Shown: piece by piece, positions 1-7,520 of the stretch | Numbering within the stretch: position 1 is the first letter of the stretch | Layout of the letters: each line of letters opens with the position of its first letter | NCBI RefSeq assembly: GCF_001661965.1 | Contig: NZ_LYWZ01000023.1 | Coordinates: forward strand, 62,001 to 126,000 | Reading direction: 5' to 3' | DNA from: Croceicoccus mobilis | Lineage (GTDB): Bacteria > Pseudomonadota > Alphaproteobacteria > Sphingomonadales > Sphingomonadaceae | Length of the DNA stretch: 64,000 bases | The notes under the pieces: model-generated | Databases searched by the model: none | What the model was told of the DNA's origin: nothing | What the model saw: only the letters and a program-made list of their open reading frames with translations | Translations under genes and position numbers: made by a program

Positions 1-231
1 CCGCCCCACCGGTCCCCTCGGCCCGAACGAAAGCAGCAGCAGCCAGCCCGTGACCACCGGCGGCAGCACCAGCGGCAAATGCACCAGCGCATCGAGCAGC
101 AGCATGCCGGGAAAGCGTTTCCGGGCCAGCACCCATGCCAGGGCGAACGCCAGCGGCAGCACGCAGGCGATCGCCACCACGCTGACCTTCAGCGAAAGCG
201 CGACGATCTGCCATTCGGTCGGCGAAAGCAT
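1..231 (-). CDS. modB: Molybdate ABC transporter permease ModB (5' part; continues beyond the window)
   Basis: Only the first 77 codons are in the window. They translate to a membrane-protein N-terminus with a first transmembrane segment (about residues 10-32) and a second (about 47-68) containing the run PLVLPPVVTGWLLLL, which is typical of ModB permeases. ModB forms the inner-membrane channel for molybdate with the ModC ATPase and receives substrate from ModA. The ATG shares one base with the modA stop (TGATG), so the two are probably translationally coupled. Molybdate supply is relevant here because xanthine dehydrogenase, a molybdenum enzyme, is encoded about 18 kb away. The gene is cut by the window boundary, not visibly broken. 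Confidence 0.9.
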   Translation of the reverse strand, partial: MLSPTEWQIVALSLKVSVVAIACVLPLAFALAWVLARKRFPGMLLLDALVHLPLVLPPVVTGWLLLLSFGPRGPVGR

Positions 232-1037
232 CAGTCGTGCGCAGCCTGCTCAGCCGGGCCGAAGCCATGGCCGGCCAGCACGGCCTGCCCGGCATCCGAC
301 AGCAGGTAATCGCGGAAATCCGCCGCCTCCGCCGCTTTCGACGTCGCCACCATGGCCACCGGATAGCGGATGGCAGGATGGCTGTGCGCCGGGAACGTGC
401 CGACAACGCGCACCCTGGGTTCGGATGCGGCATCGGTCGCATAGGTCACGCCCAAAGGCGCGGCCCCGCGCGCGACCAGCAGCAGCGCGGCACGCACATT
501 CTCGGCAGGAGCCAGCCTGTCTTTCACGCTGTCCCAGACACCCAGCTGGCTCAACGCAGCCTTTGCATAGCGGCCTGCGGGCACGCTCTCGGTTTCCGCC
601 ACGGCCAGTCGTCCACCATGCAGCGCATCGGCCAGATCGAACCCCGATACAGGATCGAGCGTCAACGAGCCATCGGACGGCCCGATCAGCACCAGCGCAT
701 TGGTCGCCATCACCGCGCGGCTGCCATCCCGGATGAAACCGCCCTCCTCCAACTCGTCCATCCATGCCTCGTCGGCAGACACGAACATATCCGCGGGCGC
801 TCCCGCCTCGATCTGGCGGGCCATGGCCGAACTTGCCGCAAAGGAGAGGACGGGCCGCGCATGCCCCTGGCCTGCCCATTCATCCGCGGCCTCTTCCAGC
901 GCGTCATGCATGGATGCTGCCGCCAGCACGACGGGCCCCCCATGTTTACCGTCATCGCTGGCACCGCCCGAACAGGCCAGCAGGGGAACCGCGAACAAAA
1001 GGGCCAGGAAGCGGCGCAACGAGAGGGAAAGGATCAT
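231..1037 (-). CDS. modA: Molybdate ABC transporter substrate-binding lipoprotein ModA
   Basis: The 268-residue product begins with RR, a hydrophobic stretch and a lipobox LLAC (Cys22), so it is predicted to be a lipid-anchored periplasmic protein. The ModA pattern follows: VLAAASMHDALEEAADEW, then SFAASSAMARQIEAGAPADM and VSADEAWMDEL, the regions that contact the oxyanion in this family. I chose the ATG at 1037 because it places the signal peptide correctly. The frame stays open upstream, but that extension adds only low-complexity residues before the signal. It is co-directional with and overlaps modB. The family binds molybdate or tungstate; the sequence alone does not separate these. Confidence 0.92.
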   Translation of the reverse strand: MILSLSLRRFLALLFAVPLLACSGGASDDGKHGGPVVLAAASMHDALEEAADEWAGQGHARPVLSFAASSAMARQIEAGAPADMFVSADEAWMDELEEGGFIRDGSRAVMATNALVLIGPSDGSLTLDPVSGFDLADALHGGRLAVAETESVPAGRYAKAALSQLGVWDSVKDRLAPAENVRAALLLVARGAAPLGVTYATDAASEPRVRVVGTFPAHSHPAIRYPVAMVATSKAAEAADFRDYLLSDAGQAVLAGHGFGPAEQAAHD

Positions 1038-1156
1038 GGAAAAAGCGCCTAGCCTGCCCGGCCCGTCAAGAAAAGCGCACATGCAGCGCGCCGGGGCTGG
1101 CACCACCGAATGAGAGCCGCTAGACCGCCAGCGACGACAGGCCAACAGGAGCAAAG

Positions 1157-1672
1157 ATGCCGCAGGACGGACCGAATGTGGATGTAGAGATCGACCCCGC
1201 GCATTTCCGCGATGTGCTGGGCAATTATCCCACCGGAGTCTGCGTCATCACCGCCAGCCATGCCAGCAACGGCGCGGTGGGCATCGTCGTCGGCTCGTTC
1301 GGCTCGGTCTCGCTGGATCCGCCGCTGGTCGCGTTCTATATCGGCAAGGGTTCGGGCAGCTGGCCACAGGTGCGCGAATGCGGGCAGTTTTGCGTCAACG
1401 TATTGGGCGAGGACCAGCTGGACCTGTGCGGCCGCATCGCCAGCCGGCGTGAGGACAAGTTCCACGATGTTGCCCATCGGCTTACGGAAAACGGCATGCC
1501 GGTGCTGGATGACGTGGTCGCCTATATCGAATGCGCCATCGACGCAGAGATCGATGCGGGCGATCATTTCATCGTGCTGGGCCGCGTGATCAACCTGACG
1601 ACCGAACGTGACGTCGGGCCACTGCTTTTCTTCCGCGGCGGCTATGGTCGTTTCAAAGAGCTGGATGAATAG
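1157..1672 (+). CDS. Flavin reductase family protein (HpaC-like, FMN binding)
   Basis: The 171-residue protein carries the flavin-reductase-like fold signature: PTGVCVITA near residue 24, then GSFGSVSLDPPLVAFYI, and GDHFIVLGRV near residue 137. Family members use NAD(P)H to reduce free FMN or FAD, often for a partner monooxygenase. No monooxygenase partner is adjacent, so the physiological electron acceptor is unknown. An AGGAG ribosome binding site (1146-1150) supports this ATG. The gene is divergent from modA across about 120 bp. Confidence 0.85.
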   Translation: MPQDGPNVDVEIDPAHFRDVLGNYPTGVCVITASHASNGAVGIVVGSFGSVSLDPPLVAFYIGKGSGSWPQVRECGQFCVNVLGEDQLDLCGRIASRREDKFHDVAHRLTENGMPVLDDVVAYIECAIDAEIDAGDHFIVLGRVINLTTERDVGPLLFFRGGYGRFKELDE

Positions 1673-1684
1673 TTCGCGCCGTTT

Positions 1685-1711
1685 CAAAAGCTTGCTCGGT
1701 TAATGCTTTTG
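1685..1711 (+). terminator. Possible weak stem-loop after the flavin reductase gene
   Basis: CAAAAGC (1685-1691) and GCTTTTG (1705-1711) form a 7-bp inverted repeat around a 13-base loop, 13 bases after the flavin reductase stop. The stem is short and AT-rich and no long T run follows, so this may be only a weak terminator. Confidence 0.35.
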
Positions 1712-1794
1712 CGACCTTTGTCTATGCCCTGAAATAGGCCGATTTCACCGCCTTTGGCTGGAAATATTTCGCACTTGCAGCTAAGGCAGCGGGC

Positions 1795-2508
1795 ATGACG
1801 GCCTCGACCCAACAGCGCACGCGCCATTTTTGTGATACTTGCGCCATCCGCAATCGGGCGATTTGCGCCGATCTCGAAAATCAGGAAATCGACCTTCTCA
1901 ACACCATCGGTCGCCGCCGTACGCTGGCACCGGGCGAACAGCTATTGTGGGAAGGCGATGAAGCGGTTTTGGTCGCCAATGTGATTGATGGCGTGCTCAA
2001 GCTCTCGACCCAGACGTCCGACGGGCGCGAACAGATTTTGGGTCTGACCTATCCGTCCGATTTCCTTGGCCGCCCCTTTGGCGAGACCACGCCTTATGGC
2101 GTGGAGGCGCTGACCGAGGCGCAGGTCTGCGTGTTCGAGCGCCGCGATTTCGACCGTTTCGCCCGCGAACATCCGCGGCTCGAACATCGCCTGCTCGAAC
2201 GCACGCTGGCAGAGCTTGATCGCACGCGCCGCTGGATGCTGCTGCTTGGCCGCATGAACGCGGAGCAGAAGCTGGCCGCCTTCCTGCTTGAAATGGTCGA
2301 CCGACTGGGCGTGAACAGTGCCACTGACAATGGCGCGGCCCTGACCCTGCCGCTCTCGCGCCAGCAGATCGCCGATGTGCTGGGCCTGACGATCGAGACG
2401 GTGAGCCGCCAGTTCACCCGTATGAAGAACGAAGGGCTGATAGACCTTCCCTCGCGCCGCGAAGTCGTGATTCTCGACCGCGGCGCGCTAGAGGACCGCG
2501 CCGCCTGA
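1795..2508 (+). CDS. FNR-type (Crp/Fnr family) oxygen-sensing transcriptional regulator
   Basis: The 237-residue protein has an N-terminal cysteine cluster C13-x2-C16-x7-C24 and a further Cys112. This matches the four ligands of the oxygen-labile [4Fe-4S] cluster of FNR/FnrL. A cNMP-type beta-barrel follows (about 35-120), then a dimer helix, and a C-terminal helix-turn-helix with recognition residues E201, S204 and R205 (ETVSR). This Glu/Ser/Arg set reads TTGAT half-sites in FNR. It probably activates microaerobic or respiratory genes. I did not find a clear FNR box in its own upstream region. The next gene starts 2 bp after its stop. Confidence 0.9.
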   Translation: MTASTQQRTRHFCDTCAIRNRAICADLENQEIDLLNTIGRRRTLAPGEQLLWEGDEAVLVANVIDGVLKLSTQTSDGREQILGLTYPSDFLGRPFGETTPYGVEALTEAQVCVFERRDFDRFAREHPRLEHRLLERTLAELDRTRRWMLLLGRMNAEQKLAAFLLEMVDRLGVNSATDNGAALTLPLSRQQIADVLGLTIETVSRQFTRMKNEGLIDLPSRREVVILDRGALEDRAA

Positions 2509-2510
2509 CG

Positions 2511-3548
2511 GTGCTGACCCGCCGCGCAGCATTGGGCGCGGCCCTTGTCGGGGGCGCATTGGCGCTGCCGATCCCTGCGCTGCCGCGCGCAAATCCGGCA
2601 AAACCCCTGCCCCTAAAACCCCTGCCCCTGCGCCCCGGCGATGTGGTGGGCGTGATCGAACCGGCCAGCCATCTCGACGATCCCGCCGGGATCGAGCGGG
2701 TGCTTTACACCATTCGCGGCATGGGACTGGTGCCAAAGGTCGGCGCCAATGTGGAAGCGCGGCACGGCTATCTGGCGGGAACCGATGCGCAGCGCGCCGC
2801 CGATTACAACGCCATGGTCGCCGACCCGCAAGTACGCGCCATCTTCGCCGTGCGCGGCGGCTGGGGCAGCGCGCGCATGCTGCCGCTGGTGGATTGGGAA
2901 GCGGTGCGCGCCCATCCCAAGCTGCTGATCGGCTTTTCCGACATCACCGCCCTGCACCTTGCCATTGCGAGGCGGGCAGGATTTGCCACGCTGCACGCCC
3001 CCAATGGCGCATCGAGCTGGCCCAATCCCAGTTGGGAAAGCTTCTGGCGCCTGGCCTTTGCCGCAGAAACCCCGACCATCGCGCTAAAGCGCGAAGGAAG
3101 CGCGCCGCCTGTCACGCTGTCGCCGGGCAAGGCCCGCGGGCGACTGCTGGGCGGCAATCTGACGGTGCTATCGACATTGATGGGCACCAAATGGCTGCCC
3201 GATTTCACCGGTGCGATCCTGTTTCTGGAGGATGTGGGCGAGGACGAATACCGCATCGACCGCATGCTGACGCAGCTGGCGCTGGCAGGCGTGCTGGGGC
3301 AGGTGTCGGGCGTAATCTTTGGCCAGTGCACCAATTGCCGCGCCGATGTCGAAGGCTATACCGGCCTGACCCTGCCGCAGATCTATGCCGAACATCTGGG
3401 CAGCCTTGGCGTGCCGGTCGTGACGGGCGCGAATATCGGTCATGTCCGCGCGCAAGTGTCCCTGCCCAGCGGCGGCATGGTCGAACTGGATGCCGATGCG
3501 GCAGTCCTGCGCCTGACAGAGCCGATTACCGCTGCCCGTGAATGGTAG
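2511..3548 (+). CDS. ldcA: LD-carboxypeptidase, peptidase family S66 (exported)
   Basis: The 345-residue product has an N-terminal twin-arginine-like or Sec signal (TRRAALGAALVGGALALP). The S66 catalytic triad is visible: Ser143 in GFSDIT, Glu240 in LFLEDVGE and His311 in NIGHV. The family removes the terminal D-Ala from muropeptide tetrapeptides during murein recycling. The best-known enzyme, LdcA, is cytoplasmic, so the apparent export signal is a notable difference. The start is GTG at 2511, 2 bp after the fnr-like stop, so the pair is probably cotranscribed. Its stop lies 1 bp from the convergent permease gene. Confidence 0.85.
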   Translation: MLTRRAALGAALVGGALALPIPALPRANPAKPLPLKPLPLRPGDVVGVIEPASHLDDPAGIERVLYTIRGMGLVPKVGANVEARHGYLAGTDAQRAADYNAMVADPQVRAIFAVRGGWGSARMLPLVDWEAVRAHPKLLIGFSDITALHLAIARRAGFATLHAPNGASSWPNPSWESFWRLAFAAETPTIALKREGSAPPVTLSPGKARGRLLGGNLTVLSTLMGTKWLPDFTGAILFLEDVGEDEYRIDRMLTQLALAGVLGQVSGVIFGQCTNCRADVEGYTGLTLPQIYAEHLGSLGVPVVTGANIGHVRAQVSLPSGGMVELDADAAVLRLTEPITAAREW

Positions 3549-3549
3549 G

Positions 3550-4941
3550 CTAAGCCTCGCGCCCCGGCACGATCAGGTTCAGCACCACCGCGATCACGGC
3601 AGCGGGCAGCACTCCCGATCCCAGCAGCACGCCCCATGTCTCTCCCGCATGGGACAGCGCCGCAGGCTCAAGCTGCAAGCCCAGCGACACCGACAGCGCA
3701 ATGCCGAAGATGAGCATGTTGCGCTGGCTCCAAGTCACCGATTGCAGGATCGACAGCGCCGCAGAGGCGACCATGCCGAACATCACGATGACCCCGCCGC
3801 CCAGCACCTCGATCGGGATGGTGGTAACGAGCGCGCCGATCTTCGGCACGAAGCCCGCAATGATCAGGAACACCGCGCCCACGGTGACGACATGGCGGCT
3901 CATCACCCCGGTAATCGCGATAAGGCCGACGTTCTGGCTGAAGCTGGTATTGGGCAATGCCCCGAAAATCGCGGCGAGGGCCGTGCCGAAGCCATCGGCC
4001 ATGGTCGCGCCTGAAAGCTCCTTGTCAGTTGCCTCGCGCCCCGCACCGCCTTCGCAAATGCCGGAAACGTCGCCCACCGTTTCGATGGCCGAAACGACTC
4101 CCATCAGGCAGAAACCGAGGATGGCCGACGCCGAAATGGCAAAGCCGAAACGAAACGGATCGGGCAACGCCACCCAGCCGACCTGCGCCACGGGATCGAG
4201 CGACACCCGGCCAAGTAATGCCGCCACGCCATAGCCCGCGATCAACCCGATCAGCACCGCCGCCGTCGCCCAGATGCCGCGCGCGAAAAAGCACAGGCCC
4301 AGCGTCACGAAGGCCACCGTCCCTGCCAGCATCCAGCCGATCCCCGCGCCATAATCAGGCCGGTCCGCCGGCAGTCCGCCAGCAGCATATTGCACCCCCA
4401 CCCGCATCAGCGAGAGGCCGATCATCAGCACCACCAACCCCGTCACCAAGGGCGGCAGCGCAAAGCGTATCTTCCCGACCACCAATGACAGCGACATGTG
4501 GAAGAGCCCGCCAAACAATGCCCCCGTAGTCAGCGCCGCCATGCCCGCCACGCCCTGCCCCGCGACAATGGGGATCATGATGGGCAGGAAGGCAAAGCTC
4601 GTCCCTTGCACGATCGGCAGGCGCGCGCCCATTGGCCCTGCGCCGATCGTCTGGAACAGCGTGGCGATCCCTGCGAACAGCATTGCCATCTGGATCATGT
4701 AGATCATCGGCGATGGATCGTCCGACCCGTACCCGAACCCTGCCGCACCCGCGACAATGATCGCAGGCGCAAGGTTTGACACGAACATCGCCAACACATG
4801 CTGGATGCCCAGCGGCACCGCGATGGCGAGGCCGGGGAAATATTCGGGATCGCGCGCCTGTTCGGGCGACATTATGCCGCGATAATCCTTGGCCGAGGGC
4901 GGGGTGCCGCCCTCCTCCAGCGTCTGGGCGAAATCGCTCAT
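3550..4941 (-). CDS. NCS2 family purine (xanthine/urate-type) permease
   Basis: The 463-residue membrane protein shows about 12-14 hydrophobic segments and NCS2 features: a QHVLAMF-type motif early (GIQHVLAMFVSN), the QGTSFAF half-helix, and a TxFSQN-like element (LPNTSFSQNVGLIAITGV). NCS2 proteins are proton-coupled nucleobase importers, and this subgroup usually carries xanthine, urate or uracil. Its start codon abuts the stop of the 8-oxoguanine deaminase gene, so the two are cotranscribed. That fits import of an oxidised purine or the export/import of xanthine and urate. Exact substrate cannot be fixed by reading. Confidence 0.88.
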   Translation of the reverse strand: MSDFAQTLEEGGTPPSAKDYRGIMSPEQARDPEYFPGLAIAVPLGIQHVLAMFVSNLAPAIIVAGAAGFGYGSDDPSPMIYMIQMAMLFAGIATLFQTIGAGPMGARLPIVQGTSFAFLPIMIPIVAGQGVAGMAALTTGALFGGLFHMSLSLVVGKIRFALPPLVTGLVVLMIGLSLMRVGVQYAAGGLPADRPDYGAGIGWMLAGTVAFVTLGLCFFARGIWATAAVLIGLIAGYGVAALLGRVSLDPVAQVGWVALPDPFRFGFAISASAILGFCLMGVVSAIETVGDVSGICEGGAGREATDKELSGATMADGFGTALAAIFGALPNTSFSQNVGLIAITGVMSRHVVTVGAVFLIIAGFVPKIGALVTTIPIEVLGGGVIVMFGMVASAALSILQSVTWSQRNMLIFGIALSVSLGLQLEPAALSHAGETWGVLLGSGVLPAAVIAVVLNLIVPGREA

Positions 4942-6300
4942 TCAGAACATCTCCATCAGGCGGGCGCGGGATCTGTTGGCGGCTTTCACAATGGCCTCTG
5001 CGTCCACCTGCGCCAGATGACCGGAGCGGACCGTCCAGCGCCCCTCCACCATGACGTCGCGCGCCTTTGGCGGCGGGCAGAGGGCGAGCGCGGCGATCGG
5101 GTCCCATGCGCCTGCCGTATCGACGCCGCCCATGTCCCAGACGGCGAGATCGGCACGCTTGCCGACCTCCAGCGATCCGCAGTCATAGCGTCCCAGAACC
5201 TGCGCCCCGCCGCGTGTCGCCAGCCACAGCGCCTCTCGCGGGTCGAAGCGGTCGGCACCATTCTCCACGCGCTGCAACAGCATGGCCTGCCGCGCCTCTT
5301 GCAGCAGATTGCCGCTGTCATTGCTGGCGCTGCCATCGACGCCTAAACCCACCGGCACACCCGCATCGCACATCGCCCGCACCGGCGCGATCCCGGAGCC
5401 AAGGCGGCAATTGGAACACGGACAATGCGCCACGCCGGTTTTCGTGCGGGCGAACAGGGCGATTTCGTCAGCGTCCAGTTGCACGCAATGGGCGTGCCAG
5501 ACATCATCGCCTGTCCAGCCCAGCTCTTGGGCATATTCACCCGGACGGCAGCCGAATTTTTCAATCGAGTAGCGAACATCATCCGCGTCCTCGGCCAGAT
5601 GGGTGTGCAGCATCACGCCCTTGTCACGCGCCAGCAGGGCGGATTCGCGCATCAGCTCGCGCGTCACCGAAAACGGCGAACAGGGCGCGACCGCGACGCG
5701 CAGCATGGCCCCATCGGACCCGTCGTGAAACCGGTCGATCACGCGGATCGTGTCGGCAAGGATCGCGTCCTCGTCCTCCACCACGGAATCGGGCGGCAGG
5801 CCGCCGTCGCTCTCGCCCAAGCTCATCGAACCGCGTGTGGCGTGAAAGCGCATGCCGGTCCCGGCGGCGGCATGGATCGTGTCGTCCAGCGTCACCCCGT
5901 CGGCGTAGATATAATGATGGTCGCTGCTCATCGTGCAGCCCGACAGGGCGAGTTCGGCCAGGCCCAGTTGCACGGCTGCGAACACGTCATCGGGCGTATA
6001 GGCCGCCCAGATCGGATAGAGACGCTTGAGCCAGCCGAACAGCGATGCGCTTTCGGCACCCGGCACGGCGCGCGTCAGGCTCTGGTAGAGATGGTGGTGC
6101 GTGTTGACGAGGCCGGGGGTGACGACACAGCCCGAAGCCTCGATCACCTCGTCCGCGCTCGCGATCTCTTTGGCGAAATCATCCGCGCCGCCAACGCCCG
6201 CGATCACGCCATCGCGCACCAGCAGCACGCCATCCGCGATCTCCCGGCGGGCATCGTCCATGCAGGCCAGCGTCGCCCCGCGAATGATCGTCAGCGGCAC
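4942..6300 (-). CDS. 8-oxoguanine deaminase (amidohydrolase superfamily)
   Basis: The 452-residue enzyme belongs to the TrzA/ATZ-like amidohydrolases. Metal and catalytic residues are visible: H68-x-H70 in NTHHHLYQSL, H234 in LHTHLAED, H271 in WHAHC and D322 in GVDGSASND. The segment LFGWLKRLYPIW and the wider pattern match the 8-oxoguanine deaminase group (the Pseudomonas aeruginosa PA0142 type), which converts 8-oxoguanine to urate and ammonia. That product would feed the urate pathway encoded from 15 to 35 kb. It is followed directly by the NCS2 permease gene and preceded by a NUP-family gene. Isocytosine or guanine deaminase activity is a possible alternative. Confidence 0.88.
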   Translation of the reverse strand: MPLTIIRGATLACMDDARREIADGVLLVRDGVIAGVGGADDFAKEIASADEVIEASGCVVTPGLVNTHHHLYQSLTRAVPGAESASLFGWLKRLYPIWAAYTPDDVFAAVQLGLAELALSGCTMSSDHHYIYADGVTLDDTIHAAAGTGMRFHATRGSMSLGESDGGLPPDSVVEDEDAILADTIRVIDRFHDGSDGAMLRVAVAPCSPFSVTRELMRESALLARDKGVMLHTHLAEDADDVRYSIEKFGCRPGEYAQELGWTGDDVWHAHCVQLDADEIALFARTKTGVAHCPCSNCRLGSGIAPVRAMCDAGVPVGLGVDGSASNDSGNLLQEARQAMLLQRVENGADRFDPREALWLATRGGAQVLGRYDCGSLEVGKRADLAVWDMGGVDTAGAWDPIAALALCPPPKARDVMVEGRWTVRSGHLAQVDAEAIVKAANRSRARLMEMF

Positions 6301-6310
6301 GCGGTCCCCC

Positions 6311-7420
6311 TCAGGGCGTGTTCTCGGCGTAATGGTCCCAATCGGAAAGGATCGTATCGACCACTTTCGAGCCGACGATATACAGGCTCTCGACCGATGC
6401 CTTCAGCCCGGCATAGCCCTCGTTTTCACCCAGCAGGTAGGTCGCGGCATCCACGCCCGGCGGGGGCATGGTGAAATTGCTGCCTGCGCGCAGCACCAGC
6501 ATGCGGTCCTTGTCGGCACGGCCAACGCGATCGAGGTAAGTCATCGCGGTCATCACGCCTGTATCCTCCATCGCGGAGGTCACGAATTCACCCTTCCCTT
6601 CGGTCCAGTAATCGACCCACTCATTGGCCCAGTCGGTCATCAGCTTGCCGTGCCAGAAGGTCATGGCGGCAAGCTGCTCGCCCTCCAGCACGAAAGGCGG
6701 CTTCTGCGCATTGGGATAGCCGGTGTAGTGGGAGCGCTCTTCGGCGATGGCCTCGTCGTCGGGAAGCTCGATGTCCTTGGTCAGCTCATAGGCCCAAGCG
6801 ACGAGCGAAGGGTTCACCTGGAACATCTCTCCACCCGAAGGATCGACAGGTGTGGTGCGGTCATTGGGCCCCTTGGTGTGGCGCGGGAAATAGCCGAACT
6901 TCCAGTCGGCCGGAATTTCACGCGGATCGATTTCGTGTGCGAGGTCGCCATCGACCAGATAGCGCGCCCATGCGGCGCTGCCGATGGATGCGTCTTCGGG
7001 GTCGATCCCGGCGATGCCGGCGACCAGCCAATAGCTTTGCGTCAGGTCGAAACGGTCATCGAGGCCCAGCGCCATGGTGGCGGAGGTGGAGCGCGCGGTG
7101 CCGATGCCGGTCACCATGCCCAGCACCTGCGTTTCGGGATTATAGTAGAGGTCGTGGAACGACTGCGGGAAAGGAATGCGCGTATCGAGCCCGCGGCGTT
7201 CCCGCCACAGCTGGAACTCGCCCGCGACATCGCCTTCGTCATCGCCGATCTCGAACAGCGAGACGATGACCATCTTCACCGGCAGCGGCGTTTCGCACGG
7301 GGCGGCGGGCTGGCAGGTTTCGAGCACCTTGGCCACGTCCTCTTCGGGCGTGGCATAGGCGGGCGTCGTAAGGGCGAAGAGGGCCGCGGCGGCGGCGATG
7401 GCGCGGGTAAGCCGCTTCAT
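6311..7420 (-). CDS. Secreted purine nucleoside permease (NUP) family protein
   Basis: The 369-residue protein has a Sec signal peptide (RAIAAAAALFALTTPAYA) and then the NUP family pattern: VKMVIVSLFEIG near residue 50, FHDLYYNPETQVLGMVTGIG, YWLVAGIAGIDPEDASIGS, and a C-terminal LVLRAGSNFTMPPPG. The family name comes from fungal nucleoside uptake, but this product has no transmembrane region after the signal. Its fold resembles nucleoside phosphorylases, so a periplasmic nucleoside-binding or nucleoside-cleaving role is more plausible. It lies between the TonB receptor and 8-oxoguanine deaminase genes, 10 bp from the latter. Confidence 0.82.
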   Translation of the reverse strand: MKRLTRAIAAAAALFALTTPAYATPEEDVAKVLETCQPAAPCETPLPVKMVIVSLFEIGDDEGDVAGEFQLWRERRGLDTRIPFPQSFHDLYYNPETQVLGMVTGIGTARSTSATMALGLDDRFDLTQSYWLVAGIAGIDPEDASIGSAAWARYLVDGDLAHEIDPREIPADWKFGYFPRHTKGPNDRTTPVDPSGGEMFQVNPSLVAWAYELTKDIELPDDEAIAEERSHYTGYPNAQKPPFVLEGEQLAAMTFWHGKLMTDWANEWVDYWTEGKGEFVTSAMEDTGVMTAMTYLDRVGRADKDRMLVLRAGSNFTMPPPGVDAATYLLGENEGYAGLKASVESLYIVGSKVVDTILSDWDHYAENTP

Positions 7421-7444
7421 GAGCGCATCCTTGGGAAAGCTGGT

Positions 7445-7474
7445 GATGCGAAGAGCGGGCGGGCCCTTCGCATC
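7445..7474 (-). terminator. Hairpin 2 between the TonB receptor and NUP genes
   Basis: A perfect 9-bp inverted repeat (GATGCGAAG at 7445-7453 with CTTCGCATC at 7466-7474) lies 25 bp before the NUP start codon on the minus strand. It has no T run. It may stabilise or separate the receptor mRNA from the downstream genes rather than act as a full terminator. Confidence 0.45.
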
Positions 7475-7480
7475 GAAAGC

Positions 7481-7511
7481 GGGCGCCGAAGCCGTGATGG
7501 CCCCGGCGCCC
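7481..7511 (-). terminator. Hairpin 1, directly after the TonB receptor stop codon
   Basis: GGGCGCCG (7481-7488) and CGGCGCCC (7504-7511) form a perfect 8-bp GC-only stem 9 bp after the receptor stop on the minus strand, followed by GCTTTC. This is terminator-like but T-poor. With the neighbouring hairpin it fills most of the 100-bp gap. Confidence 0.5.
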
Positions 7512-7520
7512 GGATCAACA

